A stretch of 64,000 bases of DNA from Paenibacillus peoriae KCTC 3763. GTDB taxonomy: Bacteria; Bacillota; Bacilli; Paenibacillales; Paenibacillaceae. The DNA lies in NCBI RefSeq assembly GCF_000236805.1, contig NZ_AGFX01000018.1, positions 248,001 to 312,000 of the forward strand, given 5' to 3'. The position numbers were made by a program, and so were the translations under genes. The notes beneath the pieces were generated by a model that was not told where the DNA came from, searched no databases, and saw only the letters and a program-made list of their open reading frames with translations. This document shows positions 25,633 to 34,206 of this stretch, one piece after another; position 1 is the first letter of the stretch; each line of letters starts with the position of its first letter.

Positions 25633-26232
25633 ATGTCACCGAGAAACGGAGTAAAGCTGCAAGATATTTTACAAGCTGCCGAGGATATTGCCAATGAACG
25701 GGGGATGGGGGAGGTCACGCTCACCACGCTGGCGCAAAAGCTGCACATTCGTCCTCCGTCCTTGTACAACCACGTAGACGGATTGAACGGACTGCGTCAG
25801 GTACTGGCACTGCATAGCCTTGAGCAATTAGAGGAGGCTTTGACAAGTGCGGCGGTTGGCAGAGCGGGTGATGATGCTTTGACTGCGATGGGGAGAGCGT
25901 ACATGCGATATGCTCGCGAGCGACCCGGACTGTATGAAGCGATGCTGTATGCAACCGACCGCAAGGATACTGAATTGAGGGACGCTGCGGATCGCGTGGC
26001 AGAGCTTGTCATTTCTGTCTTGTCCAATGGCTACGGATTCAAGGAGGAGGATTGTATTCATGCAGCCAGGGGATTCCGTAGTCTTCTGCATGGGTTTGCC
26101 TCGCTTGAACAGAAGGGGGGCTTTGGTTTACCTGTGGAAGTGGATCGGAGCATTGCAGTGATGATGGATACCTTTTTGGCAGGTCTGCGCGTGCAGCAGC
26201 AGCGGAATGCCGGGCTCTCAGAAAACTCCTGA
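25633..26232 (+). CDS. TetR/AcrR-family repressor
   Basis: 199 residues. The N-terminal HTH is clear (GEVTLTTLAQKLHIRPPSLYNHVDGLNGL), followed by a helical ligand domain of the WHG/TetR_C_33 type (FRSLLHGFASLEQKGGF). AAGGAG at 8 bases before the ATG at 25633. Its promoter carries the palindrome found again 1.6 kb downstream before the gene at 27257, so the regulon probably contains itself and that hydrolase. Inducer unknown. Confidence 0.88.
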   Translation: MSPRNGVKLQDILQAAEDIANERGMGEVTLTTLAQKLHIRPPSLYNHVDGLNGLRQVLALHSLEQLEEALTSAAVGRAGDDALTAMGRAYMRYARERPGLYEAMLYATDRKDTELRDAADRVAELVISVLSNGYGFKEEDCIHAARGFRSLLHGFASLEQKGGFGLPVEVDRSIAVMMDTFLAGLRVQQQRNAGLSENS

Positions 26233-26334
26233 GGTCGAACAAGCCGTAGTCTGCATGATTGCCTCCTTGATACGAAGGGTAAAATACTGCTGTATAATCA
26301 TGGAGATGAAACTGCGAATACAGGAGGGATATGA

Positions 26335-26979
26335 GTGAATGTACTGGTAATCGGTGCCAATGGTAAAGTGGGCAGACATCTCGTTCGCCTATTGGGGCAA
26401 AATGAATTACATCGTGTAAAGGCGTTGATCCGCAATCGGGATCAGGCCGAGGCGCTTGAGCGTTTGGGAGCGGAAACGGTGATAGCTGACCTTGAAGGGA
26501 CGGTTAGCGAAATTGCCGTAGCCGTAAAAGGCAGCGATGCTATCGTGTTCACGGCAGGCTCCGGTGGGAAAACAGGAGCAGATAAAACCCTGCTCATTGA
26601 TCTCGATGGAGCGGTCAAAGCGATGGAGGCTGCCGAACAAGCGGGTATCCGCCGCTTCATTATGGTCAGCGCCCTGCATGCAGAGAAGCGGGAGCAATGG
26701 CCCGAGTCGATTAAGCCGTATTACGTGGCGAAGCATTATGCAGACCGTCTGCTGGAAGCGAGCAATCTGGATTACACCATCCTTCGTCCGGGCGGGCTGA
26801 CAGATGAGCCGGGGAGCGGTAAAGTCGCTACCGGGGATCATCTTGGCAGCCACTCTATTTCCCGTGAGGATGTGGCCGCGACCGTAGTAGCTGTACTGGA
26901 TGAACGGCAGACGTATCAACGTGCGATTGATTTGGTGTCAGGCAGTACGCCTATTGCCGAGGCTGTTCGGCAAGGTTGA
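26335..26979 (+). CDS. NAD(P)-binding atypical short-chain dehydrogenase-like protein
   Basis: 214 residues with the N-terminal nucleotide motif GANGKVGRHLV, an Arg for the NADP phosphate (LIRNRDQ), and the atypical-SDR active region MVSALHA...YYVAKHYADRLL. It resembles Bacillus YhfK/NAD(P)H-binding family proteins. GTG start at 26335 after GGAGGG. A TATAAT lies at 26293-26298. It is not preceded by the palindrome shared by its neighbours. Exact reaction unknown. Confidence 0.82.
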   Translation: MNVLVIGANGKVGRHLVRLLGQNELHRVKALIRNRDQAEALERLGAETVIADLEGTVSEIAVAVKGSDAIVFTAGSGGKTGADKTLLIDLDGAVKAMEAAEQAGIRRFIMVSALHAEKREQWPESIKPYYVAKHYADRLLEASNLDYTILRPGGLTDEPGSGKVATGDHLGSHSISREDVAATVVAVLDERQTYQRAIDLVSGSTPIAEAVRQG

Positions 26980-27013
26980 TGAATCGAAAGGTATTTGTAT
27001 TACATGATAGAGA

Positions 27014-27050
27014 GGCCGACCCGGAAGCAGGATTCCGGGTCGGCCTTTTT
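27014..27050 (+). terminator. Terminator after the SDR-like gene
   Basis: A 13-bp GC-rich stem (GGCCGACCCGGAA/TTCCGGGTCGGCC) followed by five T. Confidence 0.95.
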
Positions 27051-27186
27051 GCTGCTTTTTAACCGGCCAGAATGATAGCCCAAAGATACCGTTCGCTGCG
27101 AAATAACGCTGCAGTTGCTAAACCAAAGATAATTGTTCAGCGCTATGTGATAAATACAAGTTCCAGATGAATATGAAAGAAAAAAT

Positions 27187-27231
27187 TTGATTCGAACTAA
27201 TGATATTATTTATAATACTAATATGATTAGT
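27187..27231 (+). promoter_or_regulatory. Promoter and TetR-type operator of the metallo-hydrolase gene
   Basis: TTGATT (27187-27192) and TATAAT (27211-27216), spacing 18, directly followed by ACTAATATGATTAGT (27217-27231). The palindrome has the same half-sites and 5-base spacer as the one in the tetR promoter and occupies the same place relative to the -10. Confidence 0.7.
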
Positions 27232-27256
27232 TTTATAAAACAAGGAGATGAGATGA

Positions 27257-27970
27257 ATGCGTATCGTTCAGGTGCAACATGTGTATCAATTGACGTTTAT
27301 GCCCCGGTTGTTCCCGGTGAACTGCTACTTGGTGGAGGAGAACGATGGGTTCACCCTGATCGATGCCGGATTGCCTTACAGTACAAAAGGTATAGAACAG
27401 GCTGCTGCGCGGATGGGGAAGCCGATTATGCGAATTGTACTCACCCATGCCCATCAGGATCATGTGGGTGCGTTGGATCGGTTAAAAGCAAGGCTCCCTG
27501 CTACGCAGGTGTTCATTTCCAGACGAGATGCGCGGCTGCTGCGGGGTGATGTGTCGTTGGAGGCGGGTGAACCGGATACTCCCATTCGGGGCAGTGTGCC
27601 GAAAGGCATTCTTACCCGGCCTGATGTTTTGCTGGAGGATGGGGACCATGTAGGCTCGCTGCTGGCGATCAGCGTCCCGGGGCATACACCGGGCTCGATG
27701 GCATTTCTGGACACTCGCACCCGTGCGTTGATTGCAGGTGATGCCTTCCAGGTCCGGGGTGGTGTGGCGGTGTCGGGAAGGATCAAGCCGCTGTTTCCAT
27801 TTCCCGCACTGGCCACCTGGAACAAGGAACGCTCGCTGGAAAGCGCCAAAAAGCTCGCGCATCTCAAGCCGTCCTTATTGGCTGTCGGGCACGGCAACAT
27901 GCTGCAGCATCCGCAGACTCAACTGGCAAGGGCAATTAAGGATATGGAGCAGAAATGCACAGCGCAATGA
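27257..27970 (+). CDS. Metallo-beta-lactamase-fold hydrolase
   Basis: 237 residues. The dinuclear metal motif THAHQDHVG (near residue 63), the GHTPGS His and the GDAF Asp are present, with a final His in VGHGN. No signal peptide, so cytosolic. The family includes glyoxalase II-like, lactonase and other hydrolases; the short form with a FPALATWNKERSLESAKKL segment is common in Bacillus relatives of unknown substrate. ATG at 27257 after AAGGAG at 9 bases. Predicted to be repressed by the TetR protein at 25633. Confidence 0.85.
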   Translation: MRIVQVQHVYQLTFMPRLFPVNCYLVEENDGFTLIDAGLPYSTKGIEQAAARMGKPIMRIVLTHAHQDHVGALDRLKARLPATQVFISRRDARLLRGDVSLEAGEPDTPIRGSVPKGILTRPDVLLEDGDHVGSLLAISVPGHTPGSMAFLDTRTRALIAGDAFQVRGGVAVSGRIKPLFPFPALATWNKERSLESAKKLAHLKPSLLAVGHGNMLQHPQTQLARAIKDMEQKCTAQ

Positions 27971-28067
27971 TCCCATATTCAGCCAACATTCAGCCAGAAC
28001 TCACAAAGTCCTAAGCTAAGGCAGATACAATATGAGGAAAATAGAAACAGAGAGAGGTGCATCGGAT

Positions 28068-29948
28068 TTGAACATTTGGAAAGCGAACGGTCTGAAATAT
28101 ATCCTTCTATGTAGTCTCATATTGTGTGCTGTCGTGAGTGTCGTTTCTTTATGGAGTTATTCGGGTAGCTCGGCGTCCCAGTCCGCCGCTTTTAGGCAGG
28201 GCCCGTCCGGCGGATTCGGGGGAGGACCTGGCGGGGGCATGGGAGGACCGGGGCAACGTCCCTCCAACGGTCAGACTGACGGAAATCGTGGAGCAGGAAG
28301 TGCAGCAGGGCAGGATCAGGGCGCAGCTTCAACATCTACGGATGCGACGAGCAGCTCTGACAGCAAGAACCAGGGGATGACAGGTCAAGCCGCCGCGCCG
28401 TCCACCCAGAATACATCGACTTCGGGTGACAAAGGTACAACGGCCGGGAATGACAATTCCACATCCGGGGGCAATGGTGCTACTAGAGACGGGCAGCACC
28501 GAGGTCCGGGCGGCATGTCCGGCAACGGCCCTGGCATGGGCGGCCCTGGCGGCGGTATGGGGGGTGGAAGAAGTGGAAACTCTTCATCTGCTTATGCAAC
28601 TCCGCTGGCGATCTTTGCCGCTTTATTCTTCGGTGTGTTCGTGTTTATTGCGTACCGTTTTCGGGCACGGGAATGGAAGCTCGGGGAACGTAACCGGGGG
28701 CTGATGCTGTGGACCGTGCTGGGTGCGGGATTCTTTTTAAGAATGGCGATCGCCCCATGGATCTCGGGTCACATGGATTTAATGCTATTCCGTAACTGGG
28801 CTATGACGGCAGCGGATAGCTTATCGGGCTTTTACACGAACGGATCAAGTGATTATCCGCCGTTCTATATCTATATTTTATATGTGATCGGTAAAATCGG
28901 CTCTACAGATGCTTTCAGTCCTTATATGTCTGTGCTGCTGCGGCTTCCGAATATATTAGCCGATATCGTGACAGCGTACATGCTGTACCGGCTGGCCAGC
29001 AAACGGGTCGGCTATGCAATTAGCCTCGGGCTGGCTATATTCTATGTGTTTAACCCGGCTGTATTTATCAATTCGACCTTCTGGGGTCAGGTAGATTCAT
29101 TCTTTACCATGCTGATTGTGGGCATGATTGTGCTACTGGTGGAAAACCGGATCGGCTGGTCCACCGTATTGTTTACGATAGCGGTATTGATGAAGCCACA
29201 GGGGATTATTTATGGGCCGGTTCTGTTCTTTGAGCTGCTGAGACAGCGTAAAATACAGCCTTGGCTTTTGGCCGTCGGCGGAGCGGTTGTGACGACCATT
29301 CTGGTCATATTGCCTTTTTCGTGGGGGCAGGAGCCATTATGGCTGCTTGATTTATACAAGGGAACGGTTGGCGAATATCCGTATGCTTCCGTGAACGCGT
29401 ATAACTTCTTCGCACTGATTGGCGGCAATTATACGCAGGATACTACGACGTTGTTCCTGCTCAGCTACCATACATGGGGTATGATCTGCATTGTACTGGT
29501 GACTTTGTTTACGTGGTGGATGTATATCCGCAGCCGGAAACCACAATTTGCGGCAGCGGCTGCTCTGGTGCTAATTGCAGGTGTATTTACCTTTGCTTCC
29601 AGCATGCATGAACGATACTTGTTCCCTGCCGCTGCGTTGGCGGTACTGGCGTATCTGTATTTGCGGGATCGAAGATTTTTGTGGCTCGCGGGTGGATTCA
29701 GTCTTACGATTTTCCTGAACACCTTTGATATTTTCTATAGCTCCAATTCCCGGGATCAGTACGGTATCATATTGTGTGTGACCTCGTTGTTGAACGTGCT
29801 ACTGTTTGGGTATTTGGTCAAAGTCGTATGGGATTGCTCCAAATCCAACACGATGGAGGCTGCTCCTGCCAAGGACATGGTTCTACCGGAGCTTCCATTG
29901 GAGCAATTAGGGGGGAGACCAGCGTCGCTATCGCCAAGGGTAAAGTAG
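28068..29948 (+). CDS. GT-C fold membrane glycosyltransferase with Gly/Ser-rich external loop
   Basis: About 626 residues from a TTG at 28068, which has GAGAGAGGTG eight bases upstream; an in-frame ATG at 28032 is an alternative with a weak ribosome site. TM1 (about 8-30) is followed by some 140 residues of low-complexity, Gly/Ser/Thr/Asn-rich sequence (GGGPGGGMGG, GPGMGGPGGGMGGG), then about eleven further membrane helices. The loop RNWAMTAAD...SDYPPFYIYILY and the NPAVFINSTFWGQVDSFF segment resemble PMT/ArnT-like (GT39/GT83) or PIG-V-type lipid-linked sugar transferases. It probably moves a sugar from a polyprenyl carrier to a surface acceptor. Acceptor unknown. Confidence 0.75.
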   Translation: MNIWKANGLKYILLCSLILCAVVSVVSLWSYSGSSASQSAAFRQGPSGGFGGGPGGGMGGPGQRPSNGQTDGNRGAGSAAGQDQGAASTSTDATSSSDSKNQGMTGQAAAPSTQNTSTSGDKGTTAGNDNSTSGGNGATRDGQHRGPGGMSGNGPGMGGPGGGMGGGRSGNSSSAYATPLAIFAALFFGVFVFIAYRFRAREWKLGERNRGLMLWTVLGAGFFLRMAIAPWISGHMDLMLFRNWAMTAADSLSGFYTNGSSDYPPFYIYILYVIGKIGSTDAFSPYMSVLLRLPNILADIVTAYMLYRLASKRVGYAISLGLAIFYVFNPAVFINSTFWGQVDSFFTMLIVGMIVLLVENRIGWSTVLFTIAVLMKPQGIIYGPVLFFELLRQRKIQPWLLAVGGAVVTTILVILPFSWGQEPLWLLDLYKGTVGEYPYASVNAYNFFALIGGNYTQDTTTLFLLSYHTWGMICIVLVTLFTWWMYIRSRKPQFAAAAALVLIAGVFTFASSMHERYLFPAAALAVLAYLYLRDRRFLWLAGGFSLTIFLNTFDIFYSSNSRDQYGIILCVTSLLNVLLFGYLVKVVWDCSKSNTMEAAPAKDMVLPELPLEQLGGRPASLSPRVK

Positions 29949-30089
29949 AAAATCAATCGTATAAGGGAATATAGTTCCTTTATCTGCTGATTGAGTGAGG
30001 GGCGGTCACCACACAGGTGATCGCGCATCCTCCAGAGCCAGCGCCAACGCTCGGCTATTTATTAGTTAGACACCTTCATTTAAAGGAAC

Positions 30090-30878
30090 TTATTTCAGAT
30101 CATTTTTAAATTCCTGATAAACTTCCGGTAAAATCGCTCTTAAGTTAGTGAACTCCTTCATATTATGTTCCAGTAATTTTATAATTATTGATTCAGGTAT
30201 CAGCTTTACTGGCGGTAATAGCTTTTTTTTCGGCTTTCCGTCTTTAATACAATAGCCCATCCAGAAACGTGTTCTTAATTCACATCCATTTTCCGTTGGG
30301 CGCAAAAAGTGGCACATAATTACCGGGTTTTTCTCATTGCCGGCACAAACAATTGTGCCTTCAAATTTTTTAAGCTGCGTTTCGTCAAAACCAATATCTT
30401 TTGGTGCTCTAAAATTGATTTCTATTTTTTCTTTGCCGCTACCAATATCTTCAATGACATCGTGAATGGTGTCCCAATACCGTTCTTTCATTGATAATTG
30501 TGTATCTTTTGCTTTTTCAGGATGTCGTGTCAAACAATAATAATGATCTTCCGGATCCCAAATTTTATACCTCATCGGTTCAAGTCCGTGCCATGCAATC
30601 CACCAGTCAAACATGTCCACAGTAACTCCTGGCATATCCGTTATATTTGCCATCGTTAACGTGCCATCTTCCATACGAGTCCATCCAAACTCTCCTGGAA
30701 GATAACCGTCTTTAAATAAATCATTCATATTTTCCACCTTTAAAGCAGTTTCAGGTGTTAGTGGATTGTTTCCCAACATTTCCAGTTTTTCTTCTGGGAT
30801 CGGCGCCATATCCCTCATAAAATAATATTTGTAATACGGTGACTTTTTTTCTTCTTCACTAATGGGTACTTTACTCAT
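30090..30878 (-). CDS. DAPG/phloretin hydrolase family protein (PhlG-like)
   Basis: 262 residues, no signal peptide. The central motif MFDWWIAWHGLEPMRYKIWDP, followed by EDHYYC, and the later CHFLRP and GCELRTRFWMGY are typical of the family that cleaves C-C bonds in 2,4-diacetylphloroglucinol or phloretin using a zinc site made of His and Glu residues. Divergent from a LysR gene with a 162-base gap. Base composition is clearly more AT-rich than the flanking genes, with runs of A-rich codons, suggesting horizontal transfer. The natural substrate may be a plant flavonoid breakdown product or a microbial phloroglucinol antibiotic. Confidence 0.8.
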   Translation of the reverse strand: MSKVPISEEEKKSPYYKYYFMRDMAPIPEEKLEMLGNNPLTPETALKVENMNDLFKDGYLPGEFGWTRMEDGTLTMANITDMPGVTVDMFDWWIAWHGLEPMRYKIWDPEDHYYCLTRHPEKAKDTQLSMKERYWDTIHDVIEDIGSGKEKIEINFRAPKDIGFDETQLKKFEGTIVCAGNEKNPVIMCHFLRPTENGCELRTRFWMGYCIKDGKPKKKLLPPVKLIPESIIIKLLEHNMKEFTNLRAILPEVYQEFKNDLK

Positions 30879-31040
30879 TTTCTACACTCCTTCGTTTTTT
30901 GGTTCAAGCTCTTTGCCCCCATAAACCACTCCTGTATCTGATGTTTTTATCTTGTAGAACTAACTATATCCAAGATTGATTTTATTGAGAAATACTTTAA
31001 AATTTATACTAATATAAGTTTTTTCTTATGGGAGAGTTCT

Positions 31041-31943
31041 ATGACACAAAAACAATTAGAATATTTTATAGCCATCGCTACAACAAAAAGCGTAACAAAG
31101 GCCGCACAAAAGCTATATGTCAGTCAACCTGCACTCAGCAGTCACATTAAACAGCTGGAAACTGAATTAAAAACGCAGTTGTTTATCAGAAACCATAGAA
31201 GTATAGAACTGACACCGGCCGGTGAGCTTTTTTTAATCCGTGCCAGAGAACTTTTAATCCATCAGCAGAATATTATCAATGAAATTCAGGCGTTTTCCAA
31301 ATCTCAGCAATCAAACCTGCGTCTTGGTTTTATGACCGGAAATATTTATCGAAATATTCCAGATTTACTTGTCACTTATAAACAGGCTAATCCTTCATTT
31401 AGCTACAGCATTACCAGTACCAGCAGTTCCAAAGTATTTGAAGGAGTCAAAAATCATACATTTGATATAGGCTGTATGCTCACTTTTTATGACAATACCC
31501 AAGAAAATCCTTTTGGTGGTCTTGCTTACGAGGAATTAATTACAACATCCATTTATGCGGTTCTCCCAAATATCCATCCCTTTGCCAGTAAAAAAAGCCT
31601 GACATTCAAGCAGTTAGCCAACGAAACCGTTATTAGCACTGAAATAGAGCACGCACCTTATAATCATAAATATATTATTCAAAATGCGAAGAAGTTTAAT
31701 ATGCGCCATAAAAAGGTGATTGCCAACTGTGACATTTCTGATGCACTAAATATGGTTCGTTCTAATCTTGGAATATGTTTTCTGGCTAAGGAGTTTTTAC
31801 CTGATTCAATAAATCAATTGAAATTTATTCCGCTCAAAGAACAAATCATTGTCAAGTTTGTTTTAATCTGGGACGATCGCTATTTAGATCCCCAGCACCA
31901 TCAATTAATTGAACACATAAAAAAACAATTTAATAATAGTTGA
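31041..31943 (+). CDS. LysR-family regulator divergent to the PhlG-like hydrolase
   Basis: 300 residues. N-terminal winged HTH (SVTKAAQKLYVSQPALSSHIKQLE) and a periplasmic-binding-protein-like effector domain (about 90-295). ATG at 31041 after GGGAGAG. Same AT-rich composition as the divergent hydrolase gene, so the two likely arrived together. By LysR practice it should activate the hydrolase gene from the shared spacer when an aromatic ligand is present. Confidence 0.88.
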   Translation: MTQKQLEYFIAIATTKSVTKAAQKLYVSQPALSSHIKQLETELKTQLFIRNHRSIELTPAGELFLIRARELLIHQQNIINEIQAFSKSQQSNLRLGFMTGNIYRNIPDLLVTYKQANPSFSYSITSTSSSKVFEGVKNHTFDIGCMLTFYDNTQENPFGGLAYEELITTSIYAVLPNIHPFASKKSLTFKQLANETVISTEIEHAPYNHKYIIQNAKKFNMRHKKVIANCDISDALNMVRSNLGICFLAKEFLPDSINQLKFIPLKEQIIVKFVLIWDDRYLDPQHHQLIEHIKKQFNNS

Positions 31944-31964
31944 TTGCAAAATGTACAGAACAAA

Positions 31965-32035
31965 AAAAACCGCTCTTTGGCAAATGGGAAGTGGTCAAGT
32001 CACCACAAGCCATAGGCTCAAAGAAGCGGTTTTTA
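31965..32035. terminator. Bidirectional terminator between lysR and the fnr-like gene
   Basis: Long interrupted stem: AAAACCGCTCTTTG at one end pairs with CAAAGAAGCGGTTTT at the other, with A- and T-tracts on both sides. Serves the convergent genes. Confidence 0.75.
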
Positions 32036-32036
32036 T

Positions 32037-32756
32037 TCAATCCATATATTCGTTCAGTTTCTCTATATCGCAGATGGTAATCTCTCGTGTACCCTTAGTA
32101 TGAATAATCCCCAGCTGTTCAAATTTTCCGAATTTGCGACTGATGGTTTCACGTGTGACACCTACGTAATTAGCCATTTCCTCGCGTGAAAGGGGGAGGT
32201 TTATTTTAATGTGAGATCCGTCCGGTTTGCCATATTTATGTCCAAGCTCAAGAATCATATAGGCGATGCGGATTTCCGGGTCTTTGGTAGCCAGGCTTTG
32301 TGCCAGGTTTTCGGTATGGGCCAAGCGTTTGGTAATCGTTTTGAGCAGCTTCAAAGAGATATCGGGATTGTTGCGGATCAACTCCTCCATATCATCCTTG
32401 GTGAGCATACAAATATCAGTATCCTTTAGGGCATACGCACTAAAATTGCTCAGCTCGTCGTTATTAAATATATTCAACTCGCCAAAAAAATCGCCAGTTG
32501 TCAGAATGTGCAGAATTTGTTCTTTACCCTGAGGCGTCATCTTCAGCAGCTTGACATGCCCGCTTTTAATAATGTACAACGTATCGGATGCCTGTTCCTC
32601 GACAATCAAGGCCTCGCCCTTCTGATATTTGCGGTGTCGGATCATGGAGCTAACCTTACACAAATCTTCGCAGGACAAAGAGGAAAAGATAGGCACTTTG
32701 CGGGCACAGGGCTCCTCTGCGCACTGGCAGGGGCAGGACATCTCATTCACATTCAT
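32037..32756 (-). CDS. fnr: Fnr-type oxygen-responsive regulator (Crp/Fnr family)
   Basis: 239 residues: cyclic-nucleotide-binding-like beta-roll (about 25-145), dimer helix, and a winged HTH with recognition helix VGVTRETISRKF. The Glu, Ser and Arg of ETISR match those by which E. coli FNR reads TTGAT. Cysteines 8, 10, 12 and 17 at the N-terminus and Cys116 (TDICML) match the arrangement of the FNR iron-sulfur ligands, so a [4Fe-4S] oxygen sensor is likely. Last gene of the flavodiiron operon. ATG at 32756 after GGAG. Two TTGAT-type boxes flank the operon promoter, supporting self-regulation. Confidence 0.85.
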   Translation of the reverse strand: MNVNEMSCPCQCAEEPCARKVPIFSSLSCEDLCKVSSMIRHRKYQKGEALIVEEQASDTLYIIKSGHVKLLKMTPQGKEQILHILTTGDFFGELNIFNNDELSNFSAYALKDTDICMLTKDDMEELIRNNPDISLKLLKTITKRLAHTENLAQSLATKDPEIRIAYMILELGHKYGKPDGSHIKINLPLSREEMANYVGVTRETISRKFGKFEQLGIIHTKGTREITICDIEKLNEYMD

Positions 32757-32802
32757 TCACTCCATTCATAAACCGGAAACTAAAAAGTATAGCGTGTTCT
32801 TG

Positions 32803-32973
32803 TTATTCTGTATCATCTACTGGGGCAAAATGGCTCTGATCCTCACCGCAGACTGGACAAACCCAGTCTTCCGGAAGGTCTTCGAACGCTGTACCTGGCA
32901 TAACGTCTTCATCAGGGTCACCCACAGCAGGATCATAAATGTATCCACAGGGCTGACATACATATTTTTTCAT
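32803..32973 (-). CDS. Rubredoxin
   Basis: 56-residue iron protein with the two knuckles CQPCG (Cys6, Cys9) and CPVCG (Cys39, Cys42), plus [11 protein letters not shown] and DLPEDWVCP, all diagnostic. One-electron carrier between the NAD-dependent reductase just upstream (15-base gap) and the flavodiiron protein first in the operon. ATG at 32973 after AAGGAG at 8 bases. Confidence 0.96.
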   Translation of the reverse strand: MKKYVCQPCGYIYDPAVGDPDEDVMPGTAFEDLPEDWVCPVCGEDQSHFAPVDDTE

Positions 32974-32988
32974 GTTTAGTTCTCCTTG

Positions 32989-34170
32989 TCATCCTAAAAT
33001 TTTTGTAAGCTCTGGCGCATCCGGTTTGAGTCCCTGGATAATGGCTGTTTTGTATGGAAGTGAAGCAAGGGCATCCCCAAAACCGATCACGCCGCAGATA
33101 GAGCCGTTTTGTATGAACATACGTGTATAAGAAACTTGATTTTCACGGGTCAGGCTGGTGTCACAGACTTGTTCGTCTACCAAACCTATGGAAAACAAGG
33201 GGCTTTCATAGCTGTTGGACAGGGTGACAGGGATGGGACGCTGGTAAGCTGCGGAAGCGCCCGCCATATTAGCGCCTGCTATCTTCCCTTGCTCTATAGC
33301 ACTTTCCCATAATCCATCCACTCTATTCTGAAACTCGGCTACATCACCTGCCGCATATATATTGGCGAAGCTGGTCTCCATCTGTGCATTCACCCGAATG
33401 CCGTTTCCAATATCAAGTCCGGCTTGGCGAGCAAGCTCAGTATTAGGCACAATGCCGATAGAATACACGACATGCTCGCAGGGAATAATAGACCCGTCCT
33501 GCAGCTCCACGCCTTCTACGTGATCTGTGCCTGTAATACGCTTTACGCCTTGTCCAAGGCTTACCTTGGTGCCCAGTTCGGTAATCCGTTGGGTCAAGAT
33601 AGCGGAGGCTTTCTCATCCAGTTGGCGGGGCATAAGCCGTTGCGAAGCTTCCAGAATAGTTACGGAATACCCGGCTTGCTGGAAGGACCAGGCGGTTTCT
33701 ACACCCTGAATACCACCGCCGATGATGCATATCCGGTCTCCTTGTCGCAATTCCGTTTTAAGTTTGTCTGCATCTTGTCGAAACCGGATATTGTGAACAT
33801 TCCTTAGAGAAGCTCCGTCCAGCAAAAGCTTACGGTTGTGAGCTCCTGTACACAGCAGCAGCTTGTCATAAGCAACGGTTTGCCCGTTGGCTGTTTCGAT
33901 GGTGCAGTCCTCTGCGTGTATCGCGGTGATCTTTGTGCCGGAATACACATTAATCCGTTGACTGGCAAACCATTTTTCCTTTTTGATCAGGATTTTATCG
34001 CTGTGCAGGTCAGTGAATAGTCCCTTGGAAAGCTTGACTCTGTTATACGGCAGGGATGCTTCTTCCCCGTAAATAGAAATTTCGGCCAGTTCATCATGAT
34101 CCCTGATCGCTTTTGCCGCGTTAATGGCGGCAACGCTCCCTCCGATAATAACGTAATGTTGATTACCCAT
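32989..34170 (-). CDS. NADH:rubredoxin oxidoreductase (FAD-dependent pyridine nucleotide-disulfide family)
   Basis: 393 residues. Two Rossmann motifs: FAD site IIGGSVAAINAAKAI near residue 8 and NAD site ICIIGGGIQGVETAW near 147; the second FAD motif ANIYAAGDVAEF near 270. No redox-active CxxC, as expected for the NorW/rubredoxin-reductase/NirB-like branch. Located between the flavodiiron gene and rubredoxin, it should pass electrons from NADH to rubredoxin. ATG at 34170 after GGAGAG. Confidence 0.88.
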   Translation of the reverse strand: MGNQHYVIIGGSVAAINAAKAIRDHDELAEISIYGEEASLPYNRVKLSKGLFTDLHSDKILIKKEKWFASQRINVYSGTKITAIHAEDCTIETANGQTVAYDKLLLCTGAHNRKLLLDGASLRNVHNIRFRQDADKLKTELRQGDRICIIGGGIQGVETAWSFQQAGYSVTILEASQRLMPRQLDEKASAILTQRITELGTKVSLGQGVKRITGTDHVEGVELQDGSIIPCEHVVYSIGIVPNTELARQAGLDIGNGIRVNAQMETSFANIYAAGDVAEFQNRVDGLWESAIEQGKIAGANMAGASAAYQRPIPVTLSNSYESPLFSIGLVDEQVCDTSLTRENQVSYTRMFIQNGSICGVIGFGDALASLPYKTAIIQGLKPDAPELTKILG

Positions 34171-34206
34171 TCAGTATCTCTCCTATTCGCTATACGCTGT
34201 CTTTGT

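Noticed and set aside
30002-30024. GCGGTCACC/GGTGATCGC hairpin after the GT-C gene
   Set aside because: Good stem but no T-tract on either strand; not called a terminator.
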